From CBDCWQ01 sp965223435 (GTDB lineage Bacteria > Myxococcota > Kuafuiibacteriia > Kuafuiibacteriales > Kuafuiibacteriaceae): 64,000 nt of DNA. Positions 28,470 to 40,993 of this stretch are shown here, piece by piece. A program made the position numbers and the translations under genes. Within the stretch, counting starts at the first letter, position 1, and each line of letters opens with the position of its first letter. The notes under the pieces are model-generated. The model had not been told where the DNA came from. It saw only the letters and a list, made by a program, of their open reading frames with translations, and searched no databases. The DNA lies in the NCBI GenBank assembly GCA_965223435.1, contig CBDCWQ010000021.1, forward strand, positions 558,001-622,000, written 5' to 3'.

Positions 28470-29873
28470 ACTGTATTTATCAATCGACAATCCGAGCTCA
28501 GCGCACTCGACGAGATTAACGGGCGGAAGGGAGCGCAATTCGTGGCCGTTTATGGACGCAGGAGGATAGGCAAGACGTCGGTCCTCGTTCAATGGCTCGA
28601 AATGAACAAACGCACAAAGCAAGTCTACTGGGTCGCCCATCGCAGTACGTCATCGAGGCTGCTCGCAAAATTCTCCCAGGCGCTTCAGCCAATACTTGGT
28701 ACGGCTGACCCGGATTTTTCATTTTCCAGCTGGGAGGCGGCCCTGAATGAACTCGGCCGGCTTGCGGCCAAAGAACACCTGGTCATCGTGATGGACGAGC
28801 TACCTTATCTTTTGGAATCGGCGCCCAATTTTGCAAGTTTGCTTCAGGCGGCATGGGATCACGCGCTTCAAAGATCCCAGTTAAGACTCCTCGTTGCCGG
28901 TTCGCACTACCATATGATGCACGACACTTTCGTGTCTGGGCGGGGGCCACTCTTTGGTCGTACCACAGCGGATATGTTGATTCGAGAGGTCGGACCGGAC
29001 GCGATGGCGCAGTTTCTTCCCGGCTATTCCGCCGAGCAACTCGTGGAGGTCTATAGCGTTGTTGGAGGAATTCCCAAGTACCTTGATCTATGGAACGATC
29101 GACGGCCGGTATTGCGGAATGTGCAAGATCTGATTTTGTCGCCAAATACCATCTTTCGGAACGAATCTATCTTCCTCATTCAAGATGAGATCGCCGATCC
29201 ACGGACGTATGTCGCCGTTCTGGAGGCCATTGGAATTGGAGCCCGACGTCCGGTTGAAATCGCAAAGGCATCGGGTGTGAACATCGCTCACATAGGAAAG
29301 TATCTTCACACACTTGAAACGCTGCGCTTCACACGAAGAACGGTCTCACTGGAGGCACCCAATCCGTCCAGCGCCCGCACCACACAGCATGAGATACGAG
29401 ATCCATACCTTAGGTTTCACTTCACCTTTGTTCAGCCGCACCTCCGCTTGCTGGAGCAGGAGCGGATAGGTCGAGTCATGGAACGAGTCCGGGCTGGCTT
29501 CGATGCCTATGTGGGTCGCACCGGCTATGAAGAACTCTGTCGCCAGTACGTAGCGGATCTCGCCGATAATGGCGAGCTGCCCTTCGAGGCGCTCGAGGTT
29601 GGACGTATTTGGGACCGGAATACCGAGATCGACATCGCAGCTCTTGATCGCTCCGGCCGGACCGTACTTCTTGGGGAGTGTCGATGGCGGCGGAAAAAGA
29701 TGACTCCAGCGGATCTCGAACACCTCAAGGCACGGGCTGGTCAGCTCAAGAAGCTGAAGGGTTTTCGGTTCCATTACGCGCTTTTTTCTCGCAGCGGATT
29801 TACCGCTGCGTTGAAGAATCAAGCAAAACAAGACGGAACTATGCTCTTCGAGGGCGTTCCCATGAAGCGCTAA
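28464..29873 (+). CDS. AAA-type ATPase with C-terminal DUF234 domain (archaeal-type ATPase family)
   Basis: This 469-residue protein has Walker A GRRRIGKTS (about residues 31-39), Walker B LVIVMDELPYLL, and a sensor-like LRLLVAGSHYHMM. A winged-helix segment (GARRPVEIAKASGVNIAHI) follows, then a C-terminal DUF234 domain with a restriction-endonuclease-like pattern (EIDIAALDRSGRTVLLGECRWR). It belongs to the COG1672-type family, common in archaea and scattered in bacteria, often linked to mobile or defence regions; its molecular role is not established. It sits alone between an IS3 remnant and a decayed giant-protein copy, which fits horizontal acquisition. The GTG start follows from the promoter position and the N-terminal match to the family (VFINRQSEL). 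Confidence 0.88.
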   Translation: MSTVFINRQSELSALDEINGRKGAQFVAVYGRRRIGKTSVLVQWLEMNKRTKQVYWVAHRSTSSRLLAKFSQALQPILGTADPDFSFSSWEAALNELGRLAAKEHLVIVMDELPYLLESAPNFASLLQAAWDHALQRSQLRLLVAGSHYHMMHDTFVSGRGPLFGRTTADMLIREVGPDAMAQFLPGYSAEQLVEVYSVVGGIPKYLDLWNDRRPVLRNVQDLILSPNTIFRNESIFLIQDEIADPRTYVAVLEAIGIGARRPVEIAKASGVNIAHIGKYLHTLETLRFTRRTVSLEAPNPSSARTTQHEIRDPYLRFHFTFVQPHLRLLEQERIGRVMERVRAGFDAYVGRTGYEELCRQYVADLADNGELPFEALEVGRIWDRNTEIDIAALDRSGRTVLLGECRWRRKKMTPADLEHLKARAGQLKKLKGFRFHYALFSRSGFTAALKNQAKQDGTMLFEGVPMKR

Positions 29874-29927
29874 AGCCAGAGTATCTCGAGCGTGTGAGCA
29901 TCGCCCCTGAGGCCTTCAGAGTCCAAT

Positions 29928-30650
29928 CTATGGTTTCTTTGCGAACTCGGAGACCTCGGTGAACTGTACGAAGACCTCGCCCGAGTCCGGATCGAACCAT
30001 GCGCTGACATTGAGAAAGTCGGTGGGCTCAAAGGGACGGCGTATGGACAAATGCACCCAAAAGCAGGGGTCCCCGAGGTTTCTAGCTGCGGTATATGTCC
30101 TCCCGTGCCTTCGGGGATGATCCTTTCGAATGGCCCACCGCGTATTGAGGGGCTGCTGTTCGGTGTACGTCAAAGATGTTTCTTCGCTCACCCTTGTCGG
30201 AAAGCGTACCCTGGTCAACTTCGCGCTCAACGTGGCCATTTTTGGCATAGTAGATCTTGTTGTTCTCGCTCCAAACCATGTGGGACCCGCCGAAAGGGTC
30301 GATGGCGATGCTTAGATCTCTTTTCCACGCGGGGCCGGCATGGCTGCCTCCGAAGTACGGGTTGAAGTCATTGAGATCTACGCTTTTTAGAGCGCGAATA
30401 CGGAAGGGGGGAGAATCGGGCTGCCATCATCGAACCAAGACGACGTACTCCAGTATATGTTCACCACGTTTCCCTGACGGGTTGTGATGATGTTTTTTGG
30501 CGCCAAGGGCTTTGTGGTGTTTGCGGCCAGGAAGTCGCTGACTTTGGGTTCTTGTCCCGGATAGGGACCGAGGCGTTCCGAAACTCGGTCTTCGACGCAA
30601 CCTTTATTGCTTGTGGGGCCGTCGATCATGAACAGACACCAGAAAGTTGA
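29928..30650 (-). pseudogene. Decayed third copy of the giant Fn3/beta-propeller protein
   Basis: Minus-strand pieces in different frames match the two giant paralogues. GNVVNIYWSTSSW and DDGSPILPP resemble the Fn3 module. After a frame change, FRIRALKSVDLNDFN, then AWKRDLSIAIDPFGGSHMVW and SENNKIYYAKNG match the propeller segment with AWKRDLDSAID and WTEASKVYYFKN in the 21-27.9 kb gene. The step from Fn3 straight to mid-propeller implies an internal deletion. A further frame change gives a tail ending VFVQFTEVSEFAKKP. No start, signal peptide or downstream toroid is present, so it is a fragment. Confidence 0.6.
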
Positions 30651-30791
30651 GCATGTATGAGAGGTTGCGCCGGAAGGGCAGATAAACGCCAAAAGCACGT
30701 TCTTTGTTTGCCCAGCAAGGCCCCTCGGCGGGTTGTGTTTCCAAAGGCCACGTACAGTTGACCAGACTGTACCCGTGGAAGGGAAAACCAT

Positions 30792-32903
<2,112 letters not shown>

Positions 32904-32919
32904 AGTTCTTGCGGGGCAG

Positions 32920-32952
32920 GCCCCAGACCTACAAGTGGGTCTGGGGCTTTTT
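32920..32952. terminator. Strong rho-independent terminator between convergent genes
   Basis: A perfect 10-bp stem GCCCCAGACC (32920-32929) / GGTCTGGGGC (32938-32947) with an 8-base loop is followed by TTTTT. It lies 16 bases after the kelch gene stop and just beyond the stop of the convergent giant gene. The T-run favours the plus direction. Confidence 0.85.
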
Positions 32953-32957
32953 GCCTG

Positions 32958-35900
32958 CTACCGAGATCGTTGCGTGCTGGGCTCCGACGGGAATACAAAG
33001 CGCGCTCGCCAGTTATTGCGTTCTTCGGCGGACAGCAACAGGGCGCCTAGCGCTTCAAAGTCTTGGCTTGGGAGGTGGCCTGAGAGCATCCAACGATGGG
33101 GCGCTCCTGGACTTTTTCCGAGGGCTAGAGCGACATAGGGCAGGTCTCCCTGCGCTTTCTCGTTGATGAGGCGCCGAAGCCAAAGAACGTTGTTTATGCG
33201 GCTCGGGGATAGCACAGGGTTGAAGGAATCTGTGACTACGTCGCGGAATCGCCATTCTACGGTCGCTGATGCTTCCAGCACCGTGCGAAGTTCAATGCTC
33301 TTCCGGTCCCAATATAGGGGCGAGCCGGGGTTTTGGGATTCGAGAAGGTCGACGCCCCAAAAGTGATACACCAAGGTGCCTCGGCCAGCGGCCTCTCTGA
33401 TGCCTTTTTGCAGCGCGTTTACAAATCGGGCGCGAAGGGTGCGTCTGACCTCGGCAGCGTTCGCGTCTAACGAAACACCATCCATTCCCGGATCACCCTC
33501 GTTTGTTTGCTCTAGTGCATACTGGGCATCCAAAAAGCTGAGCGTGTTGGCAACGGACTGTGCGTCTTGGGAATCGATGGTCAAATCAACGTTCCCAAAA
33601 ACTGCGGCTGAGTCGTGATCAGGATGTTCGGACGGGAGAGGGAGCTCATCCAGCAGGCTTCGCGCAAAACGAGAGAAGGACCACGCCGCATCCTCTTGGT
33701 CCATCAGTGCGGCAACCTTTCCATCGGTGTCCCCCAAACGCTCTGCCAGCCGCTCCTTGAAGGCACGGATTGCGACCCCACAAGGTATGCCTAAAAGCCG
33801 TTGCGCCCCGCTGTCTGACCAGTCGCGACCTTCTCCTTGAGCGCACAGGGTTAAGAGAAAGGAAACCGTTTCCTCCATTCCGTCGACGTGGGACCGGCTT
33901 TCGTAAATCTCGAGCCAATGGCTCGCCGCCATCCGGTCCTCTACAAGCGGCTTCAAAAAACGTATTTCGTGCAGGCGGCGCACCCAGTAGTCGAATTCGT
34001 ATGTTTTTGGTCCTGAGGCCAAAAGCGAAAACAAGGCTTCGACGAACCGGAGTTGGAGTCGTTTTTCTACCTGGGCCCAAGAGACTTTTCCCTTCCATTC
34101 CGGCAAACCAACGAGGAAAGCGTTCTCCGCGAGCGGGTCTGAGATTTCGTTTGCATACGTGCCACCGGAGTGCAAGGTCCAAAGGCTGGGCCCGACGTGT
34201 ACGCCAAAAACCCCCGCAGGTTGATGCGCAATCGAGGCGACAGCATGTTCAACGCCCGGTTCGGTTTCCAAGGCCCCTTCTTTCGTGGAGAGGGCGAGGG
34301 CGAGTTCTTCGAAGCGTGGATCAAAGGCCCCCGCCGCTCGCCAGAGTAGGATCAAGCCCGCCTTGGAGCCCAACCCGCCTGAGGAGACGTTCGTCGGTGG
34401 CGGCCATCTTCGGTTGCGGTCGAGGTCGACCACGGAAGCGAGCAGCGTCTTCGCGCGCGTGATGTGTCCTTCGCGGAGCAAAAAAAGCCCATAGAGAACG
34501 GCGTCTTTGATCTCGGAGTCTTGCATCTGCTCTTTTTGGGTGGATAGGTCTGTCAAAGGCAGGCCCGTCTGGTCATCCCAACGCATGTCGAGCAGGGTAT
34601 GTCGCAGTTGGTCTCGGTCCATCGACCAGCGTTCTTTGAGCGGGGTCTGTTCCTCATCAAACGTTTCTAGGGCCAGGTCGAGCGCAAACGAGAGGTATAC
34701 CAGGGCGCTGGTGTTGAGCGATCGGTAGGGCGCCTCAGGGCTCGGCGCACGAGTGTCTTCTAAGCGGCCGGTCACTCTTGGCACCCAGCTGGCCATCAAT
34801 TCGAGAAACGCAGTCTGCGTCGCTTCGCGCGATGGATGCTCAGGGAAACGTTGCCCAAACCAAAGTCCAGCGTAGATGGCCAAAAAAGCATCTTCGAGCG
34901 ATGGGGCGTCACCTTCTTGGGCAGAGAGGTTGGCGATCAGCTCGAGCAGCCGAGGCAACGCTTGATGCGCGACACCCAGGTTTGTCCACGCGATGCTTGA
35001 GAGCGCTTGAAGTTCCAAACTCAGCGGCTTCGGCGGGTCGTAGCGGATGGGCGTTTCCGACAGGAGAACCCGCAAGCGAAACGGCCCAATGGTCTCTTCG
35101 TCGCCTGAAATAATGATCGAATAGGCCTGTTCGTCGGAGTCGGCGGCAGTGTACACGGGGCCCAAGTTCAAGGTGGCGCCCAGCGTGTCCGTTTCGGCTA
35201 CGAGCGGATCTCCTTGTGGCGGGACCAACATCACCCGCGGGTGTAGGATTCGCTTGCTGAGCGCATCGGTTCTCAGAGGTTCGACGGACACCCTCAGCGC
35301 TTCACCCGGAGGCAGACGAAGCACGTAACGGACCTTGGCGTTTGGCGTCTCTATTTTATCTTCGATCGACGAAGCGCGCGCCCCAGGCCGACTTGGCACT
35401 TCGGTGAATTGGGCCAGGCGAAGGTGCTGAAGGGTGCGAAATACGTTGAGGCGCCCCCCATTCGTCGTTTTTCCTTTCAAGCCTTCCACGGGATCTGCGC
35501 CGTCGAGCAATGCTTGCTTGATTTGCTTCGGAGTTGCTTCCGGGGCCACTTGCCACGCCAAGAGCGCTGCGCCGGATACGACCGGAGTTGCGTTGCTGTT
35601 TCCAACATCACGGGCGAATCCATAAGGATGGTGCAAAAAACGGGGTGCGGCAAGTTCGAGTGTTTCGCCGGAGTCGGAGTCTTGGGCGAGCTCATCTCGG
35701 ACGTTGGTCCCCACCACGCCCACGAGATTGTCCGCCGTGAGTTCCGCGGGTATTGACAGTACTCCGCCCTGATTGTCGGCCGCCGCTACGACTAAAATTC
35801 CAGCAGCTTCTGCCCGGGCAATCGCTGTCTGGTAGTTGTGCAGCACTCTGTAAACAAAGAGACTAGGCATCAAGGGTCCGAAGAGGGTCGTTGTGAGTTG

Positions 35901-38900
35901 GACTGCGTACAGATAAGACCGTACCAACACGCTTGTGCTTATCACTCGCACATCGGCGCCCCCTTGGCCCTGATCGAAACGCCGCTTCATTTCGATGACG
36001 TAATCCATGCCCCGAATGTCGCTATCCGCGCCGGTTACGAAGCGCTCGTATGCTTTGAGCTGAGTTTCAACGGGGGCGTAGCTGAAGGACCGCGTGCGTA
36101 CGATCATCACGGGGGCTCCGGGGGCCGTGCCAACAATTTCAGGGAAAAGAGGCCGACCGGCGAGGAACATGGACACCTTGGTCCCATGGCCGAATACACC
36201 ATCAAAGGGGTCTCCATCCCCGTCGAAGGTGTCCCAACCGTGAACATCATCGATGAATCCATTTCCGTCATTGTCCAGGCCGTCGCCGGCGATTTCGCCT
36301 GAATTGGTCCATAGGTTGAAGCGCCGTGAATTTGAAAACTTGCTATCCAGAACGGCCACAACAACCGACCCAGGTCCCGAAACCAAAGACCATGCTTCGG
36401 GGAGGTCGATGTCGTTGTCGTACCAATCCGCGTCGATCGAGCCATCATTGTGGAGTCCCGGTTGAAAGAAATTGTTCGGCATTTCCGGGCGCCAGATCCC
36501 CGGGTTTGCTATTTCGGGGTTGTCGCTGTGGGGGATCTCGGACAACAGGGCCTTTGAACGTTTGATGCTCTCCATGACTTCGGCCGTTGAGATGGGTCTC
36601 AGTGAGAGATATGCGTCTTGTGCTTCAGCGCCGAGACCGGTTGTGGGCTCGGTGCGCGTGTACGTCACTTTGCGAGCATAGCTCTTGAGTGGCCGGTCAG
36701 ACGTTTTTTGCCGGTCAAGCGTGTGGTCCGCGACATCCAAGAACCAAATGGCCGCAGTGCTCGACTGCAGGAGGGTCGAGAGGTTTTGGATGCGCTGGCT
36801 AGAATAAGGAAAACCGTGTTCAGCCACAAAATCTTGCATACTATGCCAAAGGGAGTCGCCGAATTGCTGGAAGTAAGCGGCCTCCCGATGTCCGCTTTCT
36901 TCGGCAAAACGCCAAAGACCCAAGATCACACCCGCTGTGGCTTCTAAGTGGTAGGATTTCGGCTGCTTTTCTTGATCCTCAGGGCTCAAGTCGATGTATG
37001 GGTCTTTGAAATCCCGAGGAAAGTAGTGAGCTCCGCGATAGCGGCGATCTTGCGGTGCATCGCCAAAGGGCAAGTCTTTGACGAAGGCGTCCACCGTGTG
37101 GTGAAGACAAGCCGCGAGTTTTCCGGTTTGAGATTCGTTCAAGGTGGGGAAGTCGACGGACAGGACCAACCAGCTACAGTTGTCTACGGCAGAGAACGCA
37201 CTGGCGTAGAATCGACCTTGGGCATCGAAATCCCCCCCGGTGATCATGCGCCCGACATCTTCGTCATAGAGCAGGTCAAAAATGGATGCGCGGAGACGGT
37301 TTCGCCACGCTCGGATTGCGGTTTCATCGAGTCCGAAGTCGCTCGCGTGGCGAAGCGCGTGGTTGAGTACGCTGAGAACATCGAGGTTGTGTTCGGTGAC
37401 CACGTGCTCCGTCTTGATCCACTGGGGTTCCTCTTCATAGCCGAGATCGTCCAGGGCTTGGTAGTAGGCCCTACCGTTTTGGGCCTCTGCGAGCTCAACG
37501 ACGGTCATGCCTGCACCCACCAAACCGGTCCCCAAGGCGTAGGTTTTGAGGCCTCGTAGCGAAGCTCGATAGCATTCGAGGTGGCGGTTTGCGTTCTCGG
37601 CCTTTTGTCCTGAAGACGAGAGAAAAACGCCCAAACCGTGAATGGCCCATGCGCTGGCACCGGTCACCAACCGGATGTCTCGCCAATCGTCCCCTCGTGT
37701 GTTGTGAGAGAAGTGCCAGCCCAAGATGGTGGGTTGGGACGCCGCGTGATCCCACACCGCCCGGGCGCACAGCCAGTCGGCCATGGCTTTTGCCTTTTCG
37801 AAGTTGCCTTGCCTGGCCGCCTGAGCCAGCGCGATGCCTTGGGTGTAGACCCAGACCCGGTCAAAAGCGGCCAGAGGTTGGGTGTCGTTGTTGCTGCTGT
37901 CGTCTTGGAATTCTTGCTGGGCTCCGATATCCGCTCGATAGAGGGCATCGCGGAGCGCGATGGCCTGTTCGTAGTTGCCCGCCATGCCCGCGGCCGTGCT
38001 ACGGATCTCGAGCGGTTCCGTTGACATTGCCGCGGGCGTAGAAACGAGTAGGCTGAAGTCTGTGTCCAGCGCATCCAGTGAGGCCCACACGATTGCGGTC
38101 CCACTCGACGGTCCCTCGAGCACGCTGGTGGCATGCGGAGGGTGCGCTTGCGTGAGAGGTGCAACCCCCGAAGGTGGTTCGCCATGGTCTTTTTCTTTTC
38201 CGTTCGAACCGGCGTCACCAGGTCGAAAGGAAACGAGCGATCGGACGGAGCTTGGATTCTCCAGTTGGAGATCAAAAGAGCCGAGATCGCCTGGAGTCGC
38301 CATATGGTACTGATTTTCAAGCCGGACTTGAAAAGCCGCGGCCTGGCCCGACACCACGGGCCCGAGGGCCGACAGGTCGATGCGGGCCCTGACGGCTTCA
38401 GGGGAAAGGCTTGTCGCTCGGGCCAAGGCCAGGCCTTCCGGATCGCTCGGGTGCTGGCCCTCTTGGATCCAAGCGGCCACAAACAGATTCTCATGGGCCG
38501 CCAGCGTAGGAACACCCCAAAGGACGTCTGCGCCCGGGCCATGGGTCTTCCAGTGAATGGGCTTCACCGGGCCTTGGTTCAGATCTTCTTGAACAAAGAC
38601 GTCTCCATTTTCGCTTCGGACCGTCTGAATGGCTCCGGGTCTATAGGAAACCACCTGCACCAGCCCGCTGCTGACGCCCAATTGGGGTGTGTATCCAAAA
38701 CCGATAGACTTGGGCGCTGACCATGACTGACCCCGATCGTCTGAGTAACTGAGTACCAACGGGTTCCCCGGAGTCGCGTTGGGGTCCTTGGATGGACCGC
38801 GTTCATAGGCGACATATAGGCGGCCCTGAGGCGTGCTCTTGACCTGCGGGTGAGAGACGCCGGCATCAAGGCCGGGATCGGAAAGCACGTCGACGGTGCG

Positions 38901-40811
38901 GATGCGCCAGCTTTGCGATGATTTTTCTCCTTCGGGCTGCGGCGTTTGCGGAACCAGGGGACGGGTTGCTACCTGAATGAGATCCTCCTCATGCCACGTA
39001 CCCTCGTAAAGGTACTGGAAACGGTGGCCCAAGGATCCGTACTTTGTTTCGTCGCCGGGCTCATACGCCCGTTTCCATGCTTGCTTCCATCCGACCAAAA
39101 GGCGCGTAGGAAAGCGGCGCTGGACGATGGTTTCGCTGTACACTGGGTCCGCCAACATCTGGGTCCACAGTGGATTCTCGACCGGGCGGTTGTCCCACCG
39201 TCGCGTCAGGCGGCCGACGACGACGATATGATCGTGGTCCACGTGAAGGGAGGGTGAGCGGACCACATTGTTTTCGGTCCATGTGGAGGAGGCGCCAGGG
39301 GTGGTTCCGGCGGGCGCGGTTCCGTCATTCAGGGGATGGCTCTCGGGGCACCAGCACGAAGGGCAGTCGCAGACCCCATCTTCGTGCGCTTCGTATTGGA
39401 CCATGTAGTGAATCTGTTCGGCGGCGGGCGCTTCGTATGTTGGATCGAATATGTTGGAGGGAGCGCCCTCCAGGTTCTTCAAATAGTACGCTTTGTTCTT
39501 TTCGGCCCAAACCAAATGAAGGATGCCAAAATGGTCGTAGGCCAGCGATACATCGCGGGTCCAAGATGAACTCGCTCGAACTTCGATCGGCTTTGTGCGC
39601 TTGCGCTCAATCCACCCCGTGCCCCCAGTCTGGTCTTCGAGAACGTGAACGCCCCCCCGTCCCGAAGGGGTGGTAGATTCAAGTCCATGCTCAATGGTGG
39701 TCCATGCAACCGCCAAGCCTTGATTCCGGGCAGCCAAAGCAAGCGAGTTGACCTGCGAGTTCCCCTTTAGGGTGACAAGCGTCGTGGGAGGGCTCCAAGA
39801 TCCTTTTTTTCCGGCTTTGTTGCTCCGCAAGTAGCGAATCTGGTCGGGAATATCTTTAAGACCCCTTTTCAAATAGACCGCGTGGGCGAACACCGTATCT
39901 TGATGTCTGGACAGAACCACTCGCGGCAGCGCCAAAGGACCATCTTGACGCGCTGCCTCATAAGCAAGCTCAAAGGACCCGGCGGTGGGCATCGGGGATT
40001 TGCGGAGTGGATCCAGCTCAATGAGGGCGGAGTGTTCAGACTCCCATACCATTCCATCAGGGGCTTTGACGATGGTGGTCACGTAGTATGTGGTCGCCTC
40101 GCTCGGACGCTGTTCTTCGAAGGAGGAAACGGCGACCTCGGCGATCCGGACGCCGTTGCGATAGACTCTTGCCCCCACGGGAAGGCCGTCAGGAATGGGG
40201 CGCCGATCGGCAAAACGGCGTGGGGCCTGCCACTGAAGGTGAAGCATGCTCCCGGTATCCACCGCGCCAACACCCTCAGGCGTGGACGGCGGTGACCAAA
40301 ACGGGTGGGCGATGCGACGGTCTATGACCGCATCGCGAGGCCCCCGGAGCTTTACCCAGTACATGGAGCCCGGAGTAAGGTGTGCGCCACGAGAAAGGGG
40401 ATGATAGACTTGGCCTACCGGATCCCAGACCACGACCGAAACCACGTCGGGATGTTCGAAACGTGAGGCGAACGTCATGTGCACCAGGTTCCATCCGGGG
40501 CGGAGCGCGCTATGGTCGCTCACCGTATTTCGGCACTTGGTTTCTATGGAGGCCGGGCTGGTGCTGTGCACCCACGCAACTTCGGTCGATGCTGAATCGG
40601 TTGGTCGGTCGGGCCAAATCAGTGCCTCGAAGTCCACCGCGTGAGGCTGGGGCGTGCTGACCAGATTCCAACCCCTTCGAAGCGGTTCGTAGCAGGATGG
40701 GTCTTGGCCTGCCCAGACAGGGGCGTGTGTACCTGCGAGTGTGACCGTGATTCCCAGGGTCAAAATCCATCGTTGTGGCCTTCTCGGCCCGTGCTTCTTG
40801 AGTACCCTCAT
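32958..40811 (-). CDS. Giant secreted protein: Fn3, beta-propeller, alpha-toroid and inserted subtilisin-like protease
   Basis: About 2617 residues from the ATG at 40811, which gives a classic signal peptide (MRVLKKHGPRRPQRW then ILTLGITVTLAGTHAPVWAG). Order: two GWNLV-type segments, an Fn3-like module (MLHLQWQAPRRF), a sialidase-like propeller (HLVWAEKNKAYYLKN), and an alpha-helical toroid (RLVTGASAWAIHGLGVFLSS, VVTEHNLDVLSVLNHAL, YHLEATAGVILGL). A complete subtilase domain follows, with VVVAVLDSKFSNS (Asp about 1489), FGHGTKVSMFLAG (His about 1541), VVAAADNQGG and GNSNATPVVSGAAL (Ser about 1737). A P-domain-like segment and a second long helical region complete it. The triad appears intact. 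The paralogue at 21-27.9 kb lacks the protease. It is probably a secreted or surface enzyme acting on a polymer or host/prey surface; substrate unknown. Confidence 0.88.
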   Translation of the reverse strand: MRVLKKHGPRRPQRWILTLGITVTLAGTHAPVWAGQDPSCYEPLRRGWNLVSTPQPHAVDFEALIWPDRPTDSASTEVAWVHSTSPASIETKCRNTVSDHSALRPGWNLVHMTFASRFEHPDVVSVVVWDPVGQVYHPLSRGAHLTPGSMYWVKLRGPRDAVIDRRIAHPFWSPPSTPEGVGAVDTGSMLHLQWQAPRRFADRRPIPDGLPVGARVYRNGVRIAEVAVSSFEEQRPSEATTYYVTTIVKAPDGMVWESEHSALIELDPLRKSPMPTAGSFELAYEAARQDGPLALPRVVLSRHQDTVFAHAVYLKRGLKDIPDQIRYLRSNKAGKKGSWSPPTTLVTLKGNSQVNSLALAARNQGLAVAWTTIEHGLESTTPSGRGGVHVLEDQTGGTGWIERKRTKPIEVRASSSWTRDVSLAYDHFGILHLVWAEKNKAYYLKNLEGAPSNIFDPTYEAPAAEQIHYMVQYEAHEDGVCDCPSCWCPESHPLNDGTAPAGTTPGASSTWTENNVVRSPSLHVDHDHIVVVGRLTRRWDNRPVENPLWTQMLADPVYSETIVQRRFPTRLLVGWKQAWKRAYEPGDETKYGSLGHRFQYLYEGTWHEEDLIQVATRPLVPQTPQPEGEKSSQSWRIRTVDVLSDPGLDAGVSHPQVKSTPQGRLYVAYERGPSKDPNATPGNPLVLSYSDDRGQSWSAPKSIGFGYTPQLGVSSGLVQVVSYRPGAIQTVRSENGDVFVQEDLNQGPVKPIHWKTHGPGADVLWGVPTLAAHENLFVAAWIQEGQHPSDPEGLALARATSLSPEAVRARIDLSALGPVVSGQAAAFQVRLENQYHMATPGDLGSFDLQLENPSSVRSLVSFRPGDAGSNGKEKDHGEPPSGVAPLTQAHPPHATSVLEGPSSGTAIVWASLDALDTDFSLLVSTPAAMSTEPLEIRSTAAGMAGNYEQAIALRDALYRADIGAQQEFQDDSSNNDTQPLAAFDRVWVYTQGIALAQAARQGNFEKAKAMADWLCARAVWDHAASQPTILGWHFSHNTRGDDWRDIRLVTGASAWAIHGLGVFLSSSGQKAENANRHLECYRASLRGLKTYALGTGLVGAGMTVVELAEAQNGRAYYQALDDLGYEEEPQWIKTEHVVTEHNLDVLSVLNHALRHASDFGLDETAIRAWRNRLRASIFDLLYDEDVGRMITGGDFDAQGRFYASAFSAVDNCSWLVLSVDFPTLNESQTGKLAACLHHTVDAFVKDLPFGDAPQDRRYRGAHYFPRDFKDPYIDLSPEDQEKQPKSYHLEATAGVILGLWRFAEESGHREAAYFQQFGDSLWHSMQDFVAEHGFPYSSQRIQNLSTLLQSSTAAIWFLDVADHTLDRQKTSDRPLKSYARKVTYTRTEPTTGLGAEAQDAYLSLRPISTAEVMESIKRSKALLSEIPHSDNPEIANPGIWRPEMPNNFFQPGLHNDGSIDADWYDNDIDLPEAWSLVSGPGSVVVAVLDSKFSNSRRFNLWTNSGEIAGDGLDNDGNGFIDDVHGWDTFDGDGDPFDGVFGHGTKVSMFLAGRPLFPEIVGTAPGAPVMIVRTRSFSYAPVETQLKAYERFVTGADSDIRGMDYVIEMKRRFDQGQGGADVRVISTSVLVRSYLYAVQLTTTLFGPLMPSLFVYRVLHNYQTAIARAEAAGILVVAAADNQGGVLSIPAELTADNLVGVVGTNVRDELAQDSDSGETLELAAPRFLHHPYGFARDVGNSNATPVVSGAALLAWQVAPEATPKQIKQALLDGADPVEGLKGKTTNGGRLNVFRTLQHLRLAQFTEVPSRPGARASSIEDKIETPNAKVRYVLRLPPGEALRVSVEPLRTDALSKRILHPRVMLVPPQGDPLVAETDTLGATLNLGPVYTAADSDEQAYSIIISGDEETIGPFRLRVLLSETPIRYDPPKPLSLELQALSSIAWTNLGVAHQALPRLLELIANLSAQEGDAPSLEDAFLAIYAGLWFGQRFPEHPSREATQTAFLELMASWVPRVTGRLEDTRAPSPEAPYRSLNTSALVYLSFALDLALETFDEEQTPLKERWSMDRDQLRHTLLDMRWDDQTGLPLTDLSTQKEQMQDSEIKDAVLYGLFLLREGHITRAKTLLASVVDLDRNRRWPPPTNVSSGGLGSKAGLILLWRAAGAFDPRFEELALALSTKEGALETEPGVEHAVASIAHQPAGVFGVHVGPSLWTLHSGGTYANEISDPLAENAFLVGLPEWKGKVSWAQVEKRLQLRFVEALFSLLASGPKTYEFDYWVRRLHEIRFLKPLVEDRMAASHWLEIYESRSHVDGMEETVSFLLTLCAQGEGRDWSDSGAQRLLGIPCGVAIRAFKERLAERLGDTDGKVAALMDQEDAAWSFSRFARSLLDELPLPSEHPDHDSAAVFGNVDLTIDSQDAQSVANTLSFLDAQYALEQTNEGDPGMDGVSLDANAAEVRRTLRARFVNALQKGIREAAGRGTLVYHFWGVDLLESQNPGSPLYWDRKSIELRTVLEASATVEWRFRDVVTDSFNPVLSPSRINNVLWLRRLINEKAQGDLPYVALALGKSPGAPHRWMLSGHLPSQDFEALGALLLSAEERNNWRARFVFPSEPSTQRSR

Positions 40812-40993
40812 CGATGGCTTGTGTCCCCCTTTTGTGGTGTGTGGATGTTTGTTTAGGGCGCCCCACGTACCACACTTTTGCCTGCGTTCTTTGGCGGGGC
40901 CTACACCAAGAGGGCGGCGACGAGCAATGAAATCTGGTGGCAAGCTCGGGCTCAGTCGCTAAAATCTAGCCAAGTTGCGAACTTCTGGTTCGC
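40812..40993. other. Upstream region of the giant protease gene
   Basis: Non-coding stretch ahead of the minus-strand protease gene. A G-rich tract lies about 14 bases before the start codon as a distant ribosome-binding site. No recognised promoter, repeat or RNA was seen. Confidence 0.3.
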
